The notes: generated from the sequence alone by a model not told the origin. Shown: positions 18,135 through 26,898, counted from the stretch's first letter. The stretch is DNA of 64,000 bases from JBLMYQ01 sp050260055 (GCA_050260055.1 JBLNBO010000046.1:13580-77579); one strand, 5' to 3'. Made by a program: numbers and translations.

Positions 18135-18168
18135 GAAAGCATCTCCTTAATTTGAAAGTTATATAAAA

Positions 18169-18555
18169 CTAATTATCTAATCTTTTTAACTCTTTCTCTT
18201 TTACAACTACTCCCCGTTCATATCTTTCTATTTTGTAATCCAAGCGTTCAATTGTTTTCTTCATTTCTTCCATTTTTTCTATTAACAGCTTACGCTGCTC
18301 GATTAAGAGTCTTTTTCTAGCATCAATAGTTTCATCACCCTGCTTGAACAGCGCAACATACTCAATCAATACTTCAATTGGAAGACCTGCATTTCTCATA
18401 CATTTGATAAATTCAACCCACCTGCAGTCTTCTTCCGTATAATCCCTCATTCCACCTTTTTTGCGATTTACAGTAGGAATCAATCCAATGCGTTCATAAT
18501 AACGCAGAGTATCCTGCGAAAGATTATATTTTTTGCTTACTTCTGCAATCGTCAC
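18169..18555 (-). CDS. MerR-family transcriptional regulator
   Basis: 128 aa with an N-terminal winged helix (MTIAEVSKKYNLSQDTLRYYERIGLI) and a C-terminal coiled-coil dimerisation helix (residues 80-120). There is no Cys pair in the tail, so it is not a metal sensor of the MerR/CueR type; it resembles AdhR-like regulators of stress-linked oxidoreductases. Its own promoter and that of the adjacent reductase share sequence and a 19-bp spacer, which is the MerR hallmark. Confidence 0.92.
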   Translation of the reverse strand: MTIAEVSKKYNLSQDTLRYYERIGLIPTVNRKKGGMRDYTEEDCRWVEFIKCMRNAGLPIEVLIEYVALFKQGDETIDARKRLLIEQRKLLIEKMEEMKKTIERLDYKIERYERGVVVKEKELKRLDN

Positions 18556-18578
18556 GACTTCACCCCCTGATGTGTGAT

Positions 18579-18609
18579 ATTATATCACCTAAAACTAGCT
18601 CCAAGTCAA
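18579..18609 (-). promoter_or_regulatory. MerR-type promoter/operator, merR operon
   Basis: Reverse strand: TTGACT (18609-18604), 19-bp spacer TGGAGCTAGTTTTAGGTGA, then TATAAT (18584-18579). The over-long spacer is typical of promoters that MerR proteins untwist. Confidence 0.8.
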
Positions 18610-18643
18610 ACCTTCAAAAAAATCTTCTATCCAGAAAATAGGG

Positions 18644-19759
18644 TTATGCTTCAAAAGTATCAGCTACATCCTTTACATATTTTGTAACCTTAATATGCTG
18701 CGGGCAATGTTCTTCACACTGTTTACAATCAATACATTCTGATGCTCTACCATGTATTTTTATATAATTATCATAATATACCTTTTGTGTAGAAAATCCG
18801 GCATTCAAGGCTTGTTTTTCAGCATTATATAATGCAAAATACTTTGGAATGGCTATATTTTTCGGGCAACTCTCTACACAATATTGGCAGGCAGTGCAAG
18901 GAATAATAATTGCCTCGTTAATAATATTGATAGCCTTTTTCACTATATCATATTCTTCCTCTATAAAAGGCTTAAAATCCTGCATATAACTTGTATTATC
19001 CAGCAACTGATCTATATCGGACATTCCACTCAAAACCATCATTATTCCTTCGGAGCTTGCCGCATAACGAACAGCCCATGATGTTATTGACATATCCGCA
19101 TGATAATCCTTAAATAATTTTTCTGCTTTTTCTGGCACTTTTGCTAGTGTACCACCTTTGACAGGTTCCATAACAATAACCGGTATATTATTCTTTCTAG
19201 CTACTTCATAACATTTCCTTGACTGAATACTCTCATTATCCCAATCCAGATAATTAATCTGTAATTGAACAAAATCCATTTCTGGGTGCGCTGACAGGAT
19301 TTCCTCTAACAAATCTGCATTATCATGATAGGAGAACCCAATATTTTTGATTTTCCCTTGTTTCTTCTTTTCCTTAATAAATGCAAAACTATCTAATTTT
19401 TTGGCCTTCTCATATGACCCTGCACCTAAGGCATGGAGCATATAGTAATCAAAGTAATCTACACCACATTTTTCTAACTGTTGGTTGAAAATTCTTTCCT
19501 GATCTTCTTTGTTTTTTAAAAGAAATATCGGCAATTTTGTAGCTATAGCAAAGCTATCTCTTTTATGGCGTTTTACTAACGCTTCTCTAAGAGCTGTTTC
19601 ACTCTTACCCATATGATACACATAAGCTGTATCAAAATAGGTAAAGCCCCTTTCTAAAAAAGTATCAACCATTTTATTTAAAGTTTCCATATCAATACTT
19701 GATTGATCATCCTGGCTTTTTATCGGCAGCCGCATACAACCAAATCCTAATTTTTTCAT
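18644..19759 (-). CDS. Aldo/keto reductase with C-terminal 4Fe-4S domain
   Basis: 371 aa. The AKR barrel (residues 1-280) shows the catalytic tetrad context: FDTAYVYHMGKSE (Asp, Tyr), Lys in ATKLP and His in YMLHALG. A ferredoxin-like tail follows with two clusters, CTACQYCVESCP and CIDCKQCEEHCP. This AKR subfamily is common in anaerobes; electron acceptor and substrate are unknown. The ribosome binding site AGGAGG lies before ATG. It is likely controlled by the neighbouring MerR protein. Confidence 0.93.
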   Translation of the reverse strand: MKKLGFGCMRLPIKSQDDQSSIDMETLNKMVDTFLERGFTYFDTAYVYHMGKSETALREALVKRHKRDSFAIATKLPIFLLKNKEDQERIFNQQLEKCGVDYFDYYMLHALGAGSYEKAKKLDSFAFIKEKKKQGKIKNIGFSYHDNADLLEEILSAHPEMDFVQLQINYLDWDNESIQSRKCYEVARKNNIPVIVMEPVKGGTLAKVPEKAEKLFKDYHADMSITSWAVRYAASSEGIMMVLSGMSDIDQLLDNTSYMQDFKPFIEEEYDIVKKAINIINEAIIIPCTACQYCVESCPKNIAIPKYFALYNAEKQALNAGFSTQKVYYDNYIKIHGRASECIDCKQCEEHCPQHIKVTKYVKDVADTFEA

Positions 19760-19781
19760 TTTACCTACCTCCTTGAAATTC

Positions 19782-19812
19782 AGTTTATCACTTGAAGCTA
19801 ACTCCAGGTCAA
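19782..19812 (-). promoter_or_regulatory. MerR-type promoter/operator, aldo/keto reductase
   Basis: Reverse strand: TTGACC (19812-19807), 19-bp spacer TGGAGTTAGCTTCAAGTGA, TAAACT (19787-19782). It closely matches the merR promoter in both sequence and spacing. Confidence 0.78.
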
Positions 19813-19880
19813 GTTTTTTTTGGAGTATATTTTTCTACCTTGTTTAGGTAGTTTACACCTAAAATTATCGGGGAATACAT

Positions 19881-19909
19881 AAAAAAGCTGCTGATATTTT
19901 GTCAGCAGC
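19881..19909 (-). terminator. Terminator of arsR-hgcAB-acr3 operon
   Basis: Reverse strand stem GCTGCTGA/TCAGCAGC with a seven-base loop, followed by TTTTTT. It lies about 40 bp after the acr3 stop. Confidence 0.85.
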
Positions 19910-19950
19910 CAAGATTAATCTAAAACAACTATACGCTATAAATCTATAAT

Positions 19951-21039
19951 TTAAGCTCTTTCTTTAATGTTATGCTTTGGCAAGCCATTTTCATCAAAAT
20001 ATTTGCGTTTAAAGAACAAGGCTGAGTTTACTAATCCAATCATTACAGGAACTTCAACCAAGGGACCTATAACTGCAGTAAATGCAACATCGGATGCTAT
20101 ACCGAACACAGCTACAGCAACTGCAATAGCTAACTCAAAATTGTTGCTTGCTGCTGTAAAAGCAAGAGTAACAGTTTGGTCATATCTAAAGCCGCCTTTG
20201 AAGGACATATAAAAACTTACAAAAAACATAATTGCAAAATAGATTAAGAGCGGTATTGCAATTCTAATTACATTACCCGGATATCTAACAATCTGCTCAC
20301 CCTTAGTAATAAACATGATTATAATTGTGTATAGTAATGCCACCAATGCTACTGGAGAAATCTTCGGAATAAATACTTTCTCGTACCATTCTTTTGTTTT
20401 AACCCTTATTAACCCAAATCTTGTAATAAAACCTGCTGCAAAAGGAATCCCCAAGTAAATAAGTACGCTCTTTGCAACTTCCAGCATTGAGACATTTACA
20501 ATCTGGCCTCCCCAAGAAAGTCCCAGCCATTTAGGAAGAAGAGTTACAAATACATAAATATAAACAGTATATAAAAGAATCTGGAAGATAGAATTAAGTG
20601 CTACTAAAGCAGCACAGTATTCATTATCTCCTTTCGCCAGAGTATTCCAAACAATAACCATCGCAATACAGCGTGCTAAACCAATTATAATAAGACCGAT
20701 TGCGAAGTTCGGCTTATCGCCAAGCAGTAATATTGCTAATACAAACATCAAAATCGGGCCTATTATCCAGTTTTGCACAAGGGAAAAAGAAAACACCTTC
20801 TTATTTTTAAATACTTTTCCGATTTCTTCATACTTTACCTTAGCCAGCGGCGGATACATCATTATTATAAGGCCTATAGCTATCGGCCAAGATATTGTCC
20901 CTGTACTGAAGTTACTTAATGACTTTGCCACATCAGGAAAAAAATATCCTCCTACAACACCAATAGCCATTGCAATAAATATCCATAATGTTAAATACCT
21001 ATCCAAAAAAGATAATTTTGCTTTTTGTTCAATATCCAT
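19951..21039 (-). CDS. acr3: Arsenite efflux permease Acr3
   Basis: 362 aa, ten predicted membrane helices, of the Acr3 (bile acid/arsenite) family that exports arsenite by proton antiport. The family's functional Cys is seen in LIIIGLARCIAMVIVWN (about residue 130), and the helix-9 region reads TAASNNFELAIAVAVAVFG. It follows hgcB by 21 bp and has a GGAGG ribosome binding site, so it is part of the arsR-hgcA-hgcB unit. No arsenate reductase gene is present in the window. Confidence 0.95.
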   Translation of the reverse strand: MDIEQKAKLSFLDRYLTLWIFIAMAIGVVGGYFFPDVAKSLSNFSTGTISWPIAIGLIIMMYPPLAKVKYEEIGKVFKNKKVFSFSLVQNWIIGPILMFVLAILLLGDKPNFAIGLIIIGLARCIAMVIVWNTLAKGDNEYCAALVALNSIFQILLYTVYIYVFVTLLPKWLGLSWGGQIVNVSMLEVAKSVLIYLGIPFAAGFITRFGLIRVKTKEWYEKVFIPKISPVALVALLYTIIIMFITKGEQIVRYPGNVIRIAIPLLIYFAIMFFVSFYMSFKGGFRYDQTVTLAFTAASNNFELAIAVAVAVFGIASDVAFTAVIGPLVEVPVMIGLVNSALFFKRKYFDENGLPKHNIKERA

Positions 21040-21060
21040 AGAATCCCTCCAAAATATATT

Positions 21061-21363
21061 TTAGCAACAACCGCTGCCATCATTGCCGCCTGAACAATCG
21101 CAGCTAGGCTCTGTTCCAGTCAGCCATCCTTTAATTATTGCAGCTGCGCAGCCAACTCCAGGATTTACTTCTATTGCATTGAATGGGCAGTTCTTTGCGC
21201 AAGCTCCACATTCCATACAACTGTTCTTATCAACAATTCGAGCCTTGCCGTCTTTCAAATCAAATACTTTATGCGGGCAGACTTCAGTACACCTTCCACA
21301 TCCGGTACATTTCTCTGATTTAAATTTCAACGCAGCAACATCTTTTAAGTATTTATGCTTCAT
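21061..21363 (-). CDS. hgcB: Mercury methylation ferredoxin HgcB
   Basis: A 100-aa ferredoxin with two CxxCxxCxxxCP clusters (Cys19/22/25/29 and Cys49/52/55/59), the second in the HgcB-specific ECGACAKNCPFNAI. It also has the extra Cys72 in GVGCAAA and a terminal Cys pair (residues 99-100) preceded by CDC (88, 90). These additional cysteines separate HgcB from ordinary ferredoxins. HgcB is thought to reduce the HgcA corrinoid and to carry Hg(II). It lies 11 bp after hgcA. Confidence 0.95.
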   Translation of the reverse strand: MKHKYLKDVAALKFKSEKCTGCGRCTEVCPHKVFDLKDGKARIVDKNSCMECGACAKNCPFNAIEVNPGVGCAAAIIKGWLTGTEPSCDCSGGNDGSGCC

Positions 21364-21374
21364 AATCTTCCTCC

Positions 21375-22562
21375 TTAAAACCGGATAAGGCTATTAGCCA
21401 ATATCAAAATCGCGCCTAAACCTATCGATATAATAATAGCAGGAATAGCTATTTTCATCTCCTTTAATACACCGGAAAATGATGTATAAGTTGAACAACC
21501 TGTAAAGTTCATTGCACAAAATGCAGATACTGATGGCAAAACCAGCAAATATCCTACAGCTCTTATCCAGTTATACGAGGATACTCCAGGCCATCCATTA
21601 AGTATGTTTAGACTTATAGCCCAGAACAAACCTAATAGCCATCCCTTCCATGCAAAAGCCCTGCCAGGAATCCAAGGCAGCAGTACGGGAGTTACTACAC
21701 ATCCCACTACCAATGCACCTATATATCCATAAAAATCAATTAAACCAAAAGGTTTAATTGATATAAGATTCAATAAAAACAGTATACCAAAAATCATTAG
21801 AGATATTTTAAAAGTACTTACCAATTCTATTGGCGTTAAAACAAGCCTATCGTATGTTGTAAAATTAACTGTACGCATTTTTTCAGTTGCTTTCATTCCC
21901 AAACTGATAAATTCTTTTAGATCCTTTGCCCTGACTGGTCCATAAACTACTTTAAATCCAGAATGTTTTGTAACTTCATGAGCACTTACGCCTGGTGCTC
22001 CTAACTGTGGCAATATCAAAGTCCTGTGTGTCACAACCTTTGAAAGCTCTGTTTTATTTATGCGATTTACAATTTCCTTTGTACCAAATGTACCTTTTCC
22101 GGCAGCACACCAAACATTAATACCTTTCGTATCAAGTACGAGTATCCACGCATCAATGCCTGCTAATTCCTTTCTCAATGAGTCAAAGGTTAATTTGTAA
22201 TTTGCAGTAACCAGTACAGGTGAAGTGTCTTTCGGTGCACCCACAGCATAAAGCCCAGGATTTATTTTATAGTTCATCCTATTTATTCCCCAGCGGGCTT
22301 TCCAGGCACCAATGGTATCACTAAAATTTAATTTAGTTGAAACCTGTGGTAATGAACCAACAGCCGTCTCAACTTTGCCAACTTCCCATTCTTCCTTTTT
22401 AACATATTGTGTCTCGGATTCTGAAGAACAGGTTCCTCCACAGCAGCAGGAATTTTCTTTAGGCAAATCTTTTTTATCAACCTTACTAACTCTAGGTTTA
22501 ACCCTTACTACTTTAGCTTTTAATTTCTCACTATCCGAATCACAGCATTTATTGTTTTCCAA
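21375..22562 (-). CDS. hgcA: Mercury methylating corrinoid protein HgcA
   Basis: The 395-aa HgcA transfers a methyl group from its corrinoid to Hg(II). The diagnostic cap-helix motif N(V/I)WCAAGK is present at residues 149-156 (NVWCAAGK); Cys152 is the expected lower ligand of cobalt. The corrinoid-binding domain spans about residues 100-230, followed by five membrane helices (about 250-395). The N-terminus is longer than the core requires and Cys-rich: CC at 6-7, CCC at 39-41 and Cys45. It lies between arsR and hgcB in one operon. The call rests on family motifs plus the hgcB neighbour. Confidence 0.96.
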   Translation of the reverse strand: MENNKCCDSDSEKLKAKVVRVKPRVSKVDKKDLPKENSCCCGGTCSSESETQYVKKEEWEVGKVETAVGSLPQVSTKLNFSDTIGAWKARWGINRMNYKINPGLYAVGAPKDTSPVLVTANYKLTFDSLRKELAGIDAWILVLDTKGINVWCAAGKGTFGTKEIVNRINKTELSKVVTHRTLILPQLGAPGVSAHEVTKHSGFKVVYGPVRAKDLKEFISLGMKATEKMRTVNFTTYDRLVLTPIELVSTFKISLMIFGILFLLNLISIKPFGLIDFYGYIGALVVGCVVTPVLLPWIPGRAFAWKGWLLGLFWAISLNILNGWPGVSSYNWIRAVGYLLVLPSVSAFCAMNFTGCSTYTSFSGVLKEMKIAIPAIIISIGLGAILILANSLIRF

Positions 22563-22604
22563 GGTTCCACCCCCAATTAAATTACAAGCATTTCTAACTA
22601 TGAG

Positions 22605-22925
22605 TTAACATTCGCATTTTAAATTTTCTTTATTTTCACACTTATTAGTGTCCGTAACTAAACTCATAAGAAATAATATAAGCTTATTGCAATTAGTATT
22701 ATTCAGCGAATAGAAGCTCCAGAGTCCTGCCTTCCTGCATTCTACTAGGCCGCACTCCATTAATACCTTCATGTGATGCGATAGTGTTGGCTGCGTAAAA
22801 TCAAATTCTTCAAGTATATGGCATGCACATCTTTCTCCACAAGACAACATATCGATTATCTTAAGTCTGTTCGAATCTGCAAGTGCTTTCATAATTTTTT
22901 CATTATCATCGTAGTTTAGGTCCAT
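22605..22925 (-). CDS. arsR: ArsR-family metalloregulator of the hgcAB-acr3 operon
   Basis: 106 aa with a winged helix-turn-helix (FDFTQPTLSHHMKVLMECGLV). Cys33 and Cys35 in ERCACHIL correspond to the ELCVCDL-type As(III) site in the DNA-recognition region, and Cys29 is next to them. The tail is also Cys-rich (KCENKENLKCEC). This fits a dithiol/trithiol sensor for As(III) or a similarly thiophilic metal. It is first in the operon; hgcA starts 42 bp downstream. A palindrome overlaps its own promoter. Confidence 0.94.
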   Translation of the reverse strand: MDLNYDDNEKIMKALADSNRLKIIDMLSCGERCACHILEEFDFTQPTLSHHMKVLMECGLVECRKAGLWSFYSLNNTNCNKLILFLMSLVTDTNKCENKENLKCEC

Positions 22926-22940
22926 ATAATCACTCCTTAC

Positions 22941-22991
22941 ATAGATAAGTATCTATATGTATAATATATATAGTTATCTATGTTATGTCAA
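22941..22991 (-). promoter_or_regulatory. arsR-hgcAB-acr3 promoter with ArsR-type operator
   Basis: Reverse strand TTGACA (22991-22986), 17 bp, TATATT (22968-22963). Between the -10 and the arsR start lies the palindrome ATAGATA-AG-TATCTAT (22941-22956), and a matching half-site TATCTAT lies between the -35 and -10. Such ATA-rich 7-2-7 palindromes are typical ArsR/SmtB sites. Confidence 0.75.
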
Positions 22992-23338
22992 TATATTCTC
23001 TATAATATGGCAATAAACTCATAATAACATTCACCTATTTCTATATACTATTCTATGTATCTTATTTGGAATTGTTCTTAATTTATTTAATAATTTTTTA
23101 TGATATCAGAATAAAATAAAATAGAAGTGATAGGTTTTACAACATAAACCTACCACTTTTTATAATTACAAATGTCATATTCCACATTTACTATATCTTT
23201 CTTTGGTACAACCCGTTTTTTCTCTAATCTTTTTATTCTTTTGTGTAAATACAAAATGCGATGTAACTCTAATTTTTTGCATTATCTACTAACTTTTCTT
23301 TATAACTTTTGGGTAAGACATTTTCATCATGCTTAAAT
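22992..23338. other. Intergenic region with one terminator hairpin
   Basis: The stem AAGTGATAGGTTT/AAACCTACCACTT (23125-23137 with 23146-23158) is followed by TTTTT on the plus strand and by a T-rich stretch on the reverse strand. It could end the permease transcript. The rest is AT-rich with no start-supported reading frame. Confidence 0.55.
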
Positions 23339-25663
23339 TTACTGTACTGTGATCGTAGTTGCAACGCTCACTGTTTCGCCAACTGACTGAGCCGCTACGG
23401 AAATAGTATCCCCTTGAGACAAAATCAACCCAGAAACAATCCAGTTTCCATTGGTATCTACAATGGCCAGTTGAGCCATCCCATTAACACTAAACACTAC
23501 GTTTGAACCAGCAGGTGCAGTTCCTGATACTGTTGTGGCTCCTGCTGTTACAATCCCAGAAATTACTGGTGCTGCTGTTTGAATTGGGGTTGGGACTGCT
23601 GATACTTCTACCATATATAAAGTTTTACCATCGGCAGCTATAACAGCCGGTAAGGCTACCCCATTAACGCTTACCACTACACTTGAGCCAGCAGGAGCTT
23701 TCCCTGATATAGATGTATTGGCTGCTGTAACTTTTCCAGAAATTATCGGTTCCGCGGTTTGAAGCGGCTTTGGAGTTACAATCTTTATTGTTTCTGTATT
23801 CACTGTTTCACCAGCATATTCTGCGTTTACAGAAAGAGAATCACCTTGTGACAATTTTAAATCGGATACTGTCCAATTCCCGCCATTTGCCACTACTGCT
23901 GGCTGGGCTTTTCCGTTAACGTTAAGCACTACATTTGTACCGGAAGGTGCTTTTCCCGAAACAGTTTTATCCGCAGCTGTTACTTTCCCGGAAATGATTG
24001 GCTCTGCGGTTTGAATTGGGGCTGGAACTACTGTTATTATTACTGCAGTGCTTACTCTTTTACCAACCGATTGAGCAGTTACAGAAATGATATCCCCTTG
24101 TGATAAGTCTAACCCTGATACCTTCCAGTTGCCCCCATCAGCTGAAACAGCAGTTTGGGCTACATTGTTAATACTAAGTATAACATTTGATCCGGAAGGG
24201 GCTTTTCCTGATACAGCTGAATCTGCATCTGTTATTGCTCTGGAAATAACCGGTGCCGATGTTTGAGGCGGAGCCTCAGCTACTATGGCAGTAGTTTTTG
24301 TACTTATTGTTTCACTTGGATACTGAGCGGTTACGGAAATAATATCTCCTTCTGCCAGTTTTAGCCCAGACACTGCCCAATCGCCACTGGCATCTACACC
24401 TGCTTTTTGATTTACGAGGATTAACAGCCAACGAATTCCGGTAAGGACTACAATCAAGACAATAGCTCCAGCAACACTCCAAAGAGGTAGTGAAAATAAC
24501 AGTGTGATGCACGCAACAATACCTAACCATGAAATAATTGGCCAAGTAATTCGGTTTTCCTTGGTCACCTTTAGAGCAGCCAGGTTAGTTATTATATACC
24601 AGATAAGCGTACAGGTACTTGCCACCGGAACAAGTTGTCTCAACGGAACCAAATTAACAAGTGCCAAACCTACGATAGTTAGTAGTAAAATTGCAAATTG
24701 TGGGGTTTTTAAACGTTTATGCACAGTACCGAGCAAATACGGCAATTCATGTTCTTGCCCCATGGCATGTCCTACCTTTGAGGTACTCATTAGGTCACCT
24801 AGTATATCGCTAAATGCTAATATCCACGCGGATAATAGTATAATATATATACCCCATCCTGCAGTTGCCTTTGTTGCCCCAAGGAAAAGTGGAGTATCGC
24901 TCTTACCCATAGCATTAGCACCAAGCACACCAAGTGTAACTCCTGCAACAATTGTATAAATAATTGCAGCAATTAAAATTCCGCCAATAATTGCAAATGG
25001 TATTGACCTACGTGGATTCTTAATTTCATTCGCCATGATTGCTGTACGTTGAAAACCATCCCACGACCAAAAAAATGCTGCTGCTCCACTTAAAATACCT
25101 GTTATTCCAGGTCCGAAAACTGGGGACAGATTTTGCACCTTTACACTTGGTATAGAAAAACCAACATACACTATTAGAAGGATTAAATTAATAAAAAATA
25201 TGCTAATTATTGCATTAGCAGTAGGTGTTATTCCGAAGAAATTTACCGCGGCGACAACCAGTATAGCAATACTTGCCATAAGGGGTATGGGCAATCCATG
25301 AAACATTTGCGACGAATAGTGAGCAAACCCAAGTGCGGCAATACCAAGACCTACAATGCCTTTAATTAAATATGAAATACCAGCAGCGAAACTGATTGTT
25401 GGATTACCAAAAATTCGCATCCATATGAAAGCCCCACCTTCTTCGGGATAGTTAACACCTGCCTGCGCCGCACTGATACCTGTCATTAATACAATTACAC
25501 AGCCAATGAGCATTGCAATTAAAATACCACTTTGGGCTTTGCTTGTTGCTACTCCCAATGTGGTGAATATACCAGTACCAACCATCATTCCCGCTGTAAG
25601 AAGTAGTGCAGCTATTTTTCCCAAACTTCCTTTGCTGGAACCTGTTGAATTAGAATTGCCCAT
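23339..25663 (-). CDS. APC-superfamily amino-acid permease fused to Ig-like repeats
   Basis: 774 aa. Residues 1-425 form a typical APC permease with about twelve helices; the first contains the GMMVGTGIF substrate motif. The C-terminal 350 residues are repeats of about 85 aa built on VSGxAPxGSNVxxSVNGxAxxAxV, then GNWxVSGLxLSQGDxISVxAQxxGExV, resembling bacterial Ig-like domains. The first repeat lacks its front half and fuses directly to the last helix, and the fourth lacks its rear half (ADGKTLYMVEVS replaces it), signs of recombination within the array. Ig-like repeats are normally extracellular, yet a 12-helix APC protein would leave its tail inside. Confidence 0.85.
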   Translation of the reverse strand: MGNSNSTGSSKGSLGKIAALLLTAGMMVGTGIFTTLGVATSKAQSGILIAMLIGCVIVLMTGISAAQAGVNYPEEGGAFIWMRIFGNPTISFAAGISYLIKGIVGLGIAALGFAHYSSQMFHGLPIPLMASIAILVVAAVNFFGITPTANAIISIFFINLILLIVYVGFSIPSVKVQNLSPVFGPGITGILSGAAAFFWSWDGFQRTAIMANEIKNPRRSIPFAIIGGILIAAIIYTIVAGVTLGVLGANAMGKSDTPLFLGATKATAGWGIYIILLSAWILAFSDILGDLMSTSKVGHAMGQEHELPYLLGTVHKRLKTPQFAILLLTIVGLALVNLVPLRQLVPVASTCTLIWYIITNLAALKVTKENRITWPIISWLGIVACITLLFSLPLWSVAGAIVLIVVLTGIRWLLILVNQKAGVDASGDWAVSGLKLAEGDIISVTAQYPSETISTKTTAIVAEAPPQTSAPVISRAITDADSAVSGKAPSGSNVILSINNVAQTAVSADGGNWKVSGLDLSQGDIISVTAQSVGKRVSTAVIITVVPAPIQTAEPIISGKVTAADKTVSGKAPSGTNVVLNVNGKAQPAVVANGGNWTVSDLKLSQGDSLSVNAEYAGETVNTETIKIVTPKPLQTAEPIISGKVTAANTSISGKAPAGSSVVVSVNGVALPAVIAADGKTLYMVEVSAVPTPIQTAAPVISGIVTAGATTVSGTAPAGSNVVFSVNGMAQLAIVDTNGNWIVSGLILSQGDTISVAAQSVGETVSVATTITVQ

Positions 25664-25841
25664 ATCATATGTTTCCTTTATTTTAAAAGCTTTTGTTAAT
25701 TTAAATCCAACAAAAAGCTTCTATTTTTCTCTTTTTTGTTCTTATAATTCCAAATAAGGGCTTTGGATATGCGCTTTCAAATGATTTTTAATAAATACAA
25801 TTTTATTAATCATCATAGCAGCACGAGCATTAAAATATTTT

Positions 25842-26807
25842 CTAGCTTCTAACTGTATTGGTTCGTCCAAGTGCCTGTCTAAGAGCATAAGCTAGTTTTT
25901 CAGGGTTATCTACAGCCCAAAAATGTAGGAAGAACAACCGGGGAGATTCATAAAGCATATGATTGTGGATAGCAGTAACAGTAATACCATTTTCTTTTAG
26001 TGTACGAATGACCGGATTAACTTCTTTTGCAATTAGAACAAAATCTCCTGTTGTTGCAGCGTTTTCTCCTTCTGCTTGGAAATTGATTGCTTGAGAAATT
26101 CCCATACTCGGTGGTATTTCCATTCCAAACTCTCTTATTTTGTCGGCTCTAGGAAATGAGAACTGTATTACCTTGCCAACACAGTTACCCTTCTTTCCCA
26201 TAATTATTTCAACAGCACTCCAATACTCCTGCGGCAAGGTTTGGCTCGTTGTATGACCTGTGAGGGGCGTTTTTGTCATAGAAAAAACATTTTTAATACC
26301 TTGAGCTAACTTAACTGCATCTCCTATACCTGAAAAGTGTAGATACATAATTCTGGGTAATTCATGAAGAAGGTGATTGTGAAGGGCGGTAATTTTAAAG
26401 CCGTTTGCAATTAGCTGCGATGCCACGGGATCAATTTCGTTCTCTAAAAGAACAATGTCGCCCATAACCATACTTTGATTACCTACATTATGAAAAGCCA
26501 TCCAAGAAGTGAGCGCAAGTTCAGGCTCTATTGAAACTGGCCCAATGCTTACTTTCAAGTCATAGCGTGGAAATGTGAACTTCAAAACACCATCCTGCAT
26601 AGTCCCTTTTTTCCCAATTATTTTCTCAATCGATTCCCGATCTATGGGATTTTCAATTTGTAACGCATTTTTAGCGTAATCAATATAAGATGGTAGATGC
26701 GGGTAGTATATATTATTTGTTTGGATTAATCTCTGGTATTCTGTTCCAAAATTCTGCGGAACATACGGCGATGTATTACCAGGCGGAAACCCATATAAAA
26801 ATGACAT
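25842..26807 (-). CDS. Double DUF1259 protein
   Basis: 321 aa containing two DUF1259 (LppY/LpqO) units. Each unit has IMGKKG or IIGKKG, a phrase of the type TxFPRxD, GDIVLLxxEIDP or GDFVLIAKEVNP, and ITALHNHLLHELPRIMYLHF or VTAIHNHMLYESPRLFFLHF. The HNH phrase repeated in both halves suggests metal or ligand binding, but the family has no established activity. No signal peptide is seen, although many relatives are lipoproteins. GGAGG precedes the ATG. It is divergent from the metal-ATPase gene. Confidence 0.85.
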   Translation of the reverse strand: MSFLYGFPPGNTSPYVPQNFGTEYQRLIQTNNIYYPHLPSYIDYAKNALQIENPIDRESIEKIIGKKGTMQDGVLKFTFPRYDLKVSIGPVSIEPELALTSWMAFHNVGNQSMVMGDIVLLENEIDPVASQLIANGFKITALHNHLLHELPRIMYLHFSGIGDAVKLAQGIKNVFSMTKTPLTGHTTSQTLPQEYWSAVEIIMGKKGNCVGKVIQFSFPRADKIREFGMEIPPSMGISQAINFQAEGENAATTGDFVLIAKEVNPVIRTLKENGITVTAIHNHMLYESPRLFFLHFWAVDNPEKLAYALRQALGRTNTVRS

Positions 26808-26821
26808 TGTTTTACCTCCAT

Positions 26822-26862
26822 ATTTACATAAAATAAAAAACTCTTATTCATTTTATGTAAAT
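26822..26862. promoter_or_regulatory. Inverted repeat upstream of DUF1259 gene
   Basis: A perfect 13-bp inverted repeat, ATTTACATAAAAT (26822-26834) and ATTTTATGTAAAT (26850-26862), lies 15 bp before the DUF1259 start. It is a candidate operator or mRNA leader hairpin. Just beyond, AATAGGTTC is directly repeated (26880-26900). Confidence 0.5.
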
Positions 26863-26898
26863 ATGAATTAATAGGTTCAAAATAGGTTCCAAGTATAG

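Noticed and set aside
19951..22925. Ordinary arsenic resistance operon with a generic ferredoxin and CO dehydrogenase/acetyl-CoA synthase corrinoid subunit
   Set aside because: The membrane-anchored corrinoid protein has the NVWCAAGK motif and the ferredoxin has extra Cys72 and terminal CC, which are specific to HgcA and HgcB.
23170..23338. Remnant coding sequence on the reverse strand (reads KFKHDENVLPKSYKEKLVDNAKN)
   Set aside because: Only about 23 codons, no start or ribosome binding site, and no recognised family; too weak to call a pseudogene.
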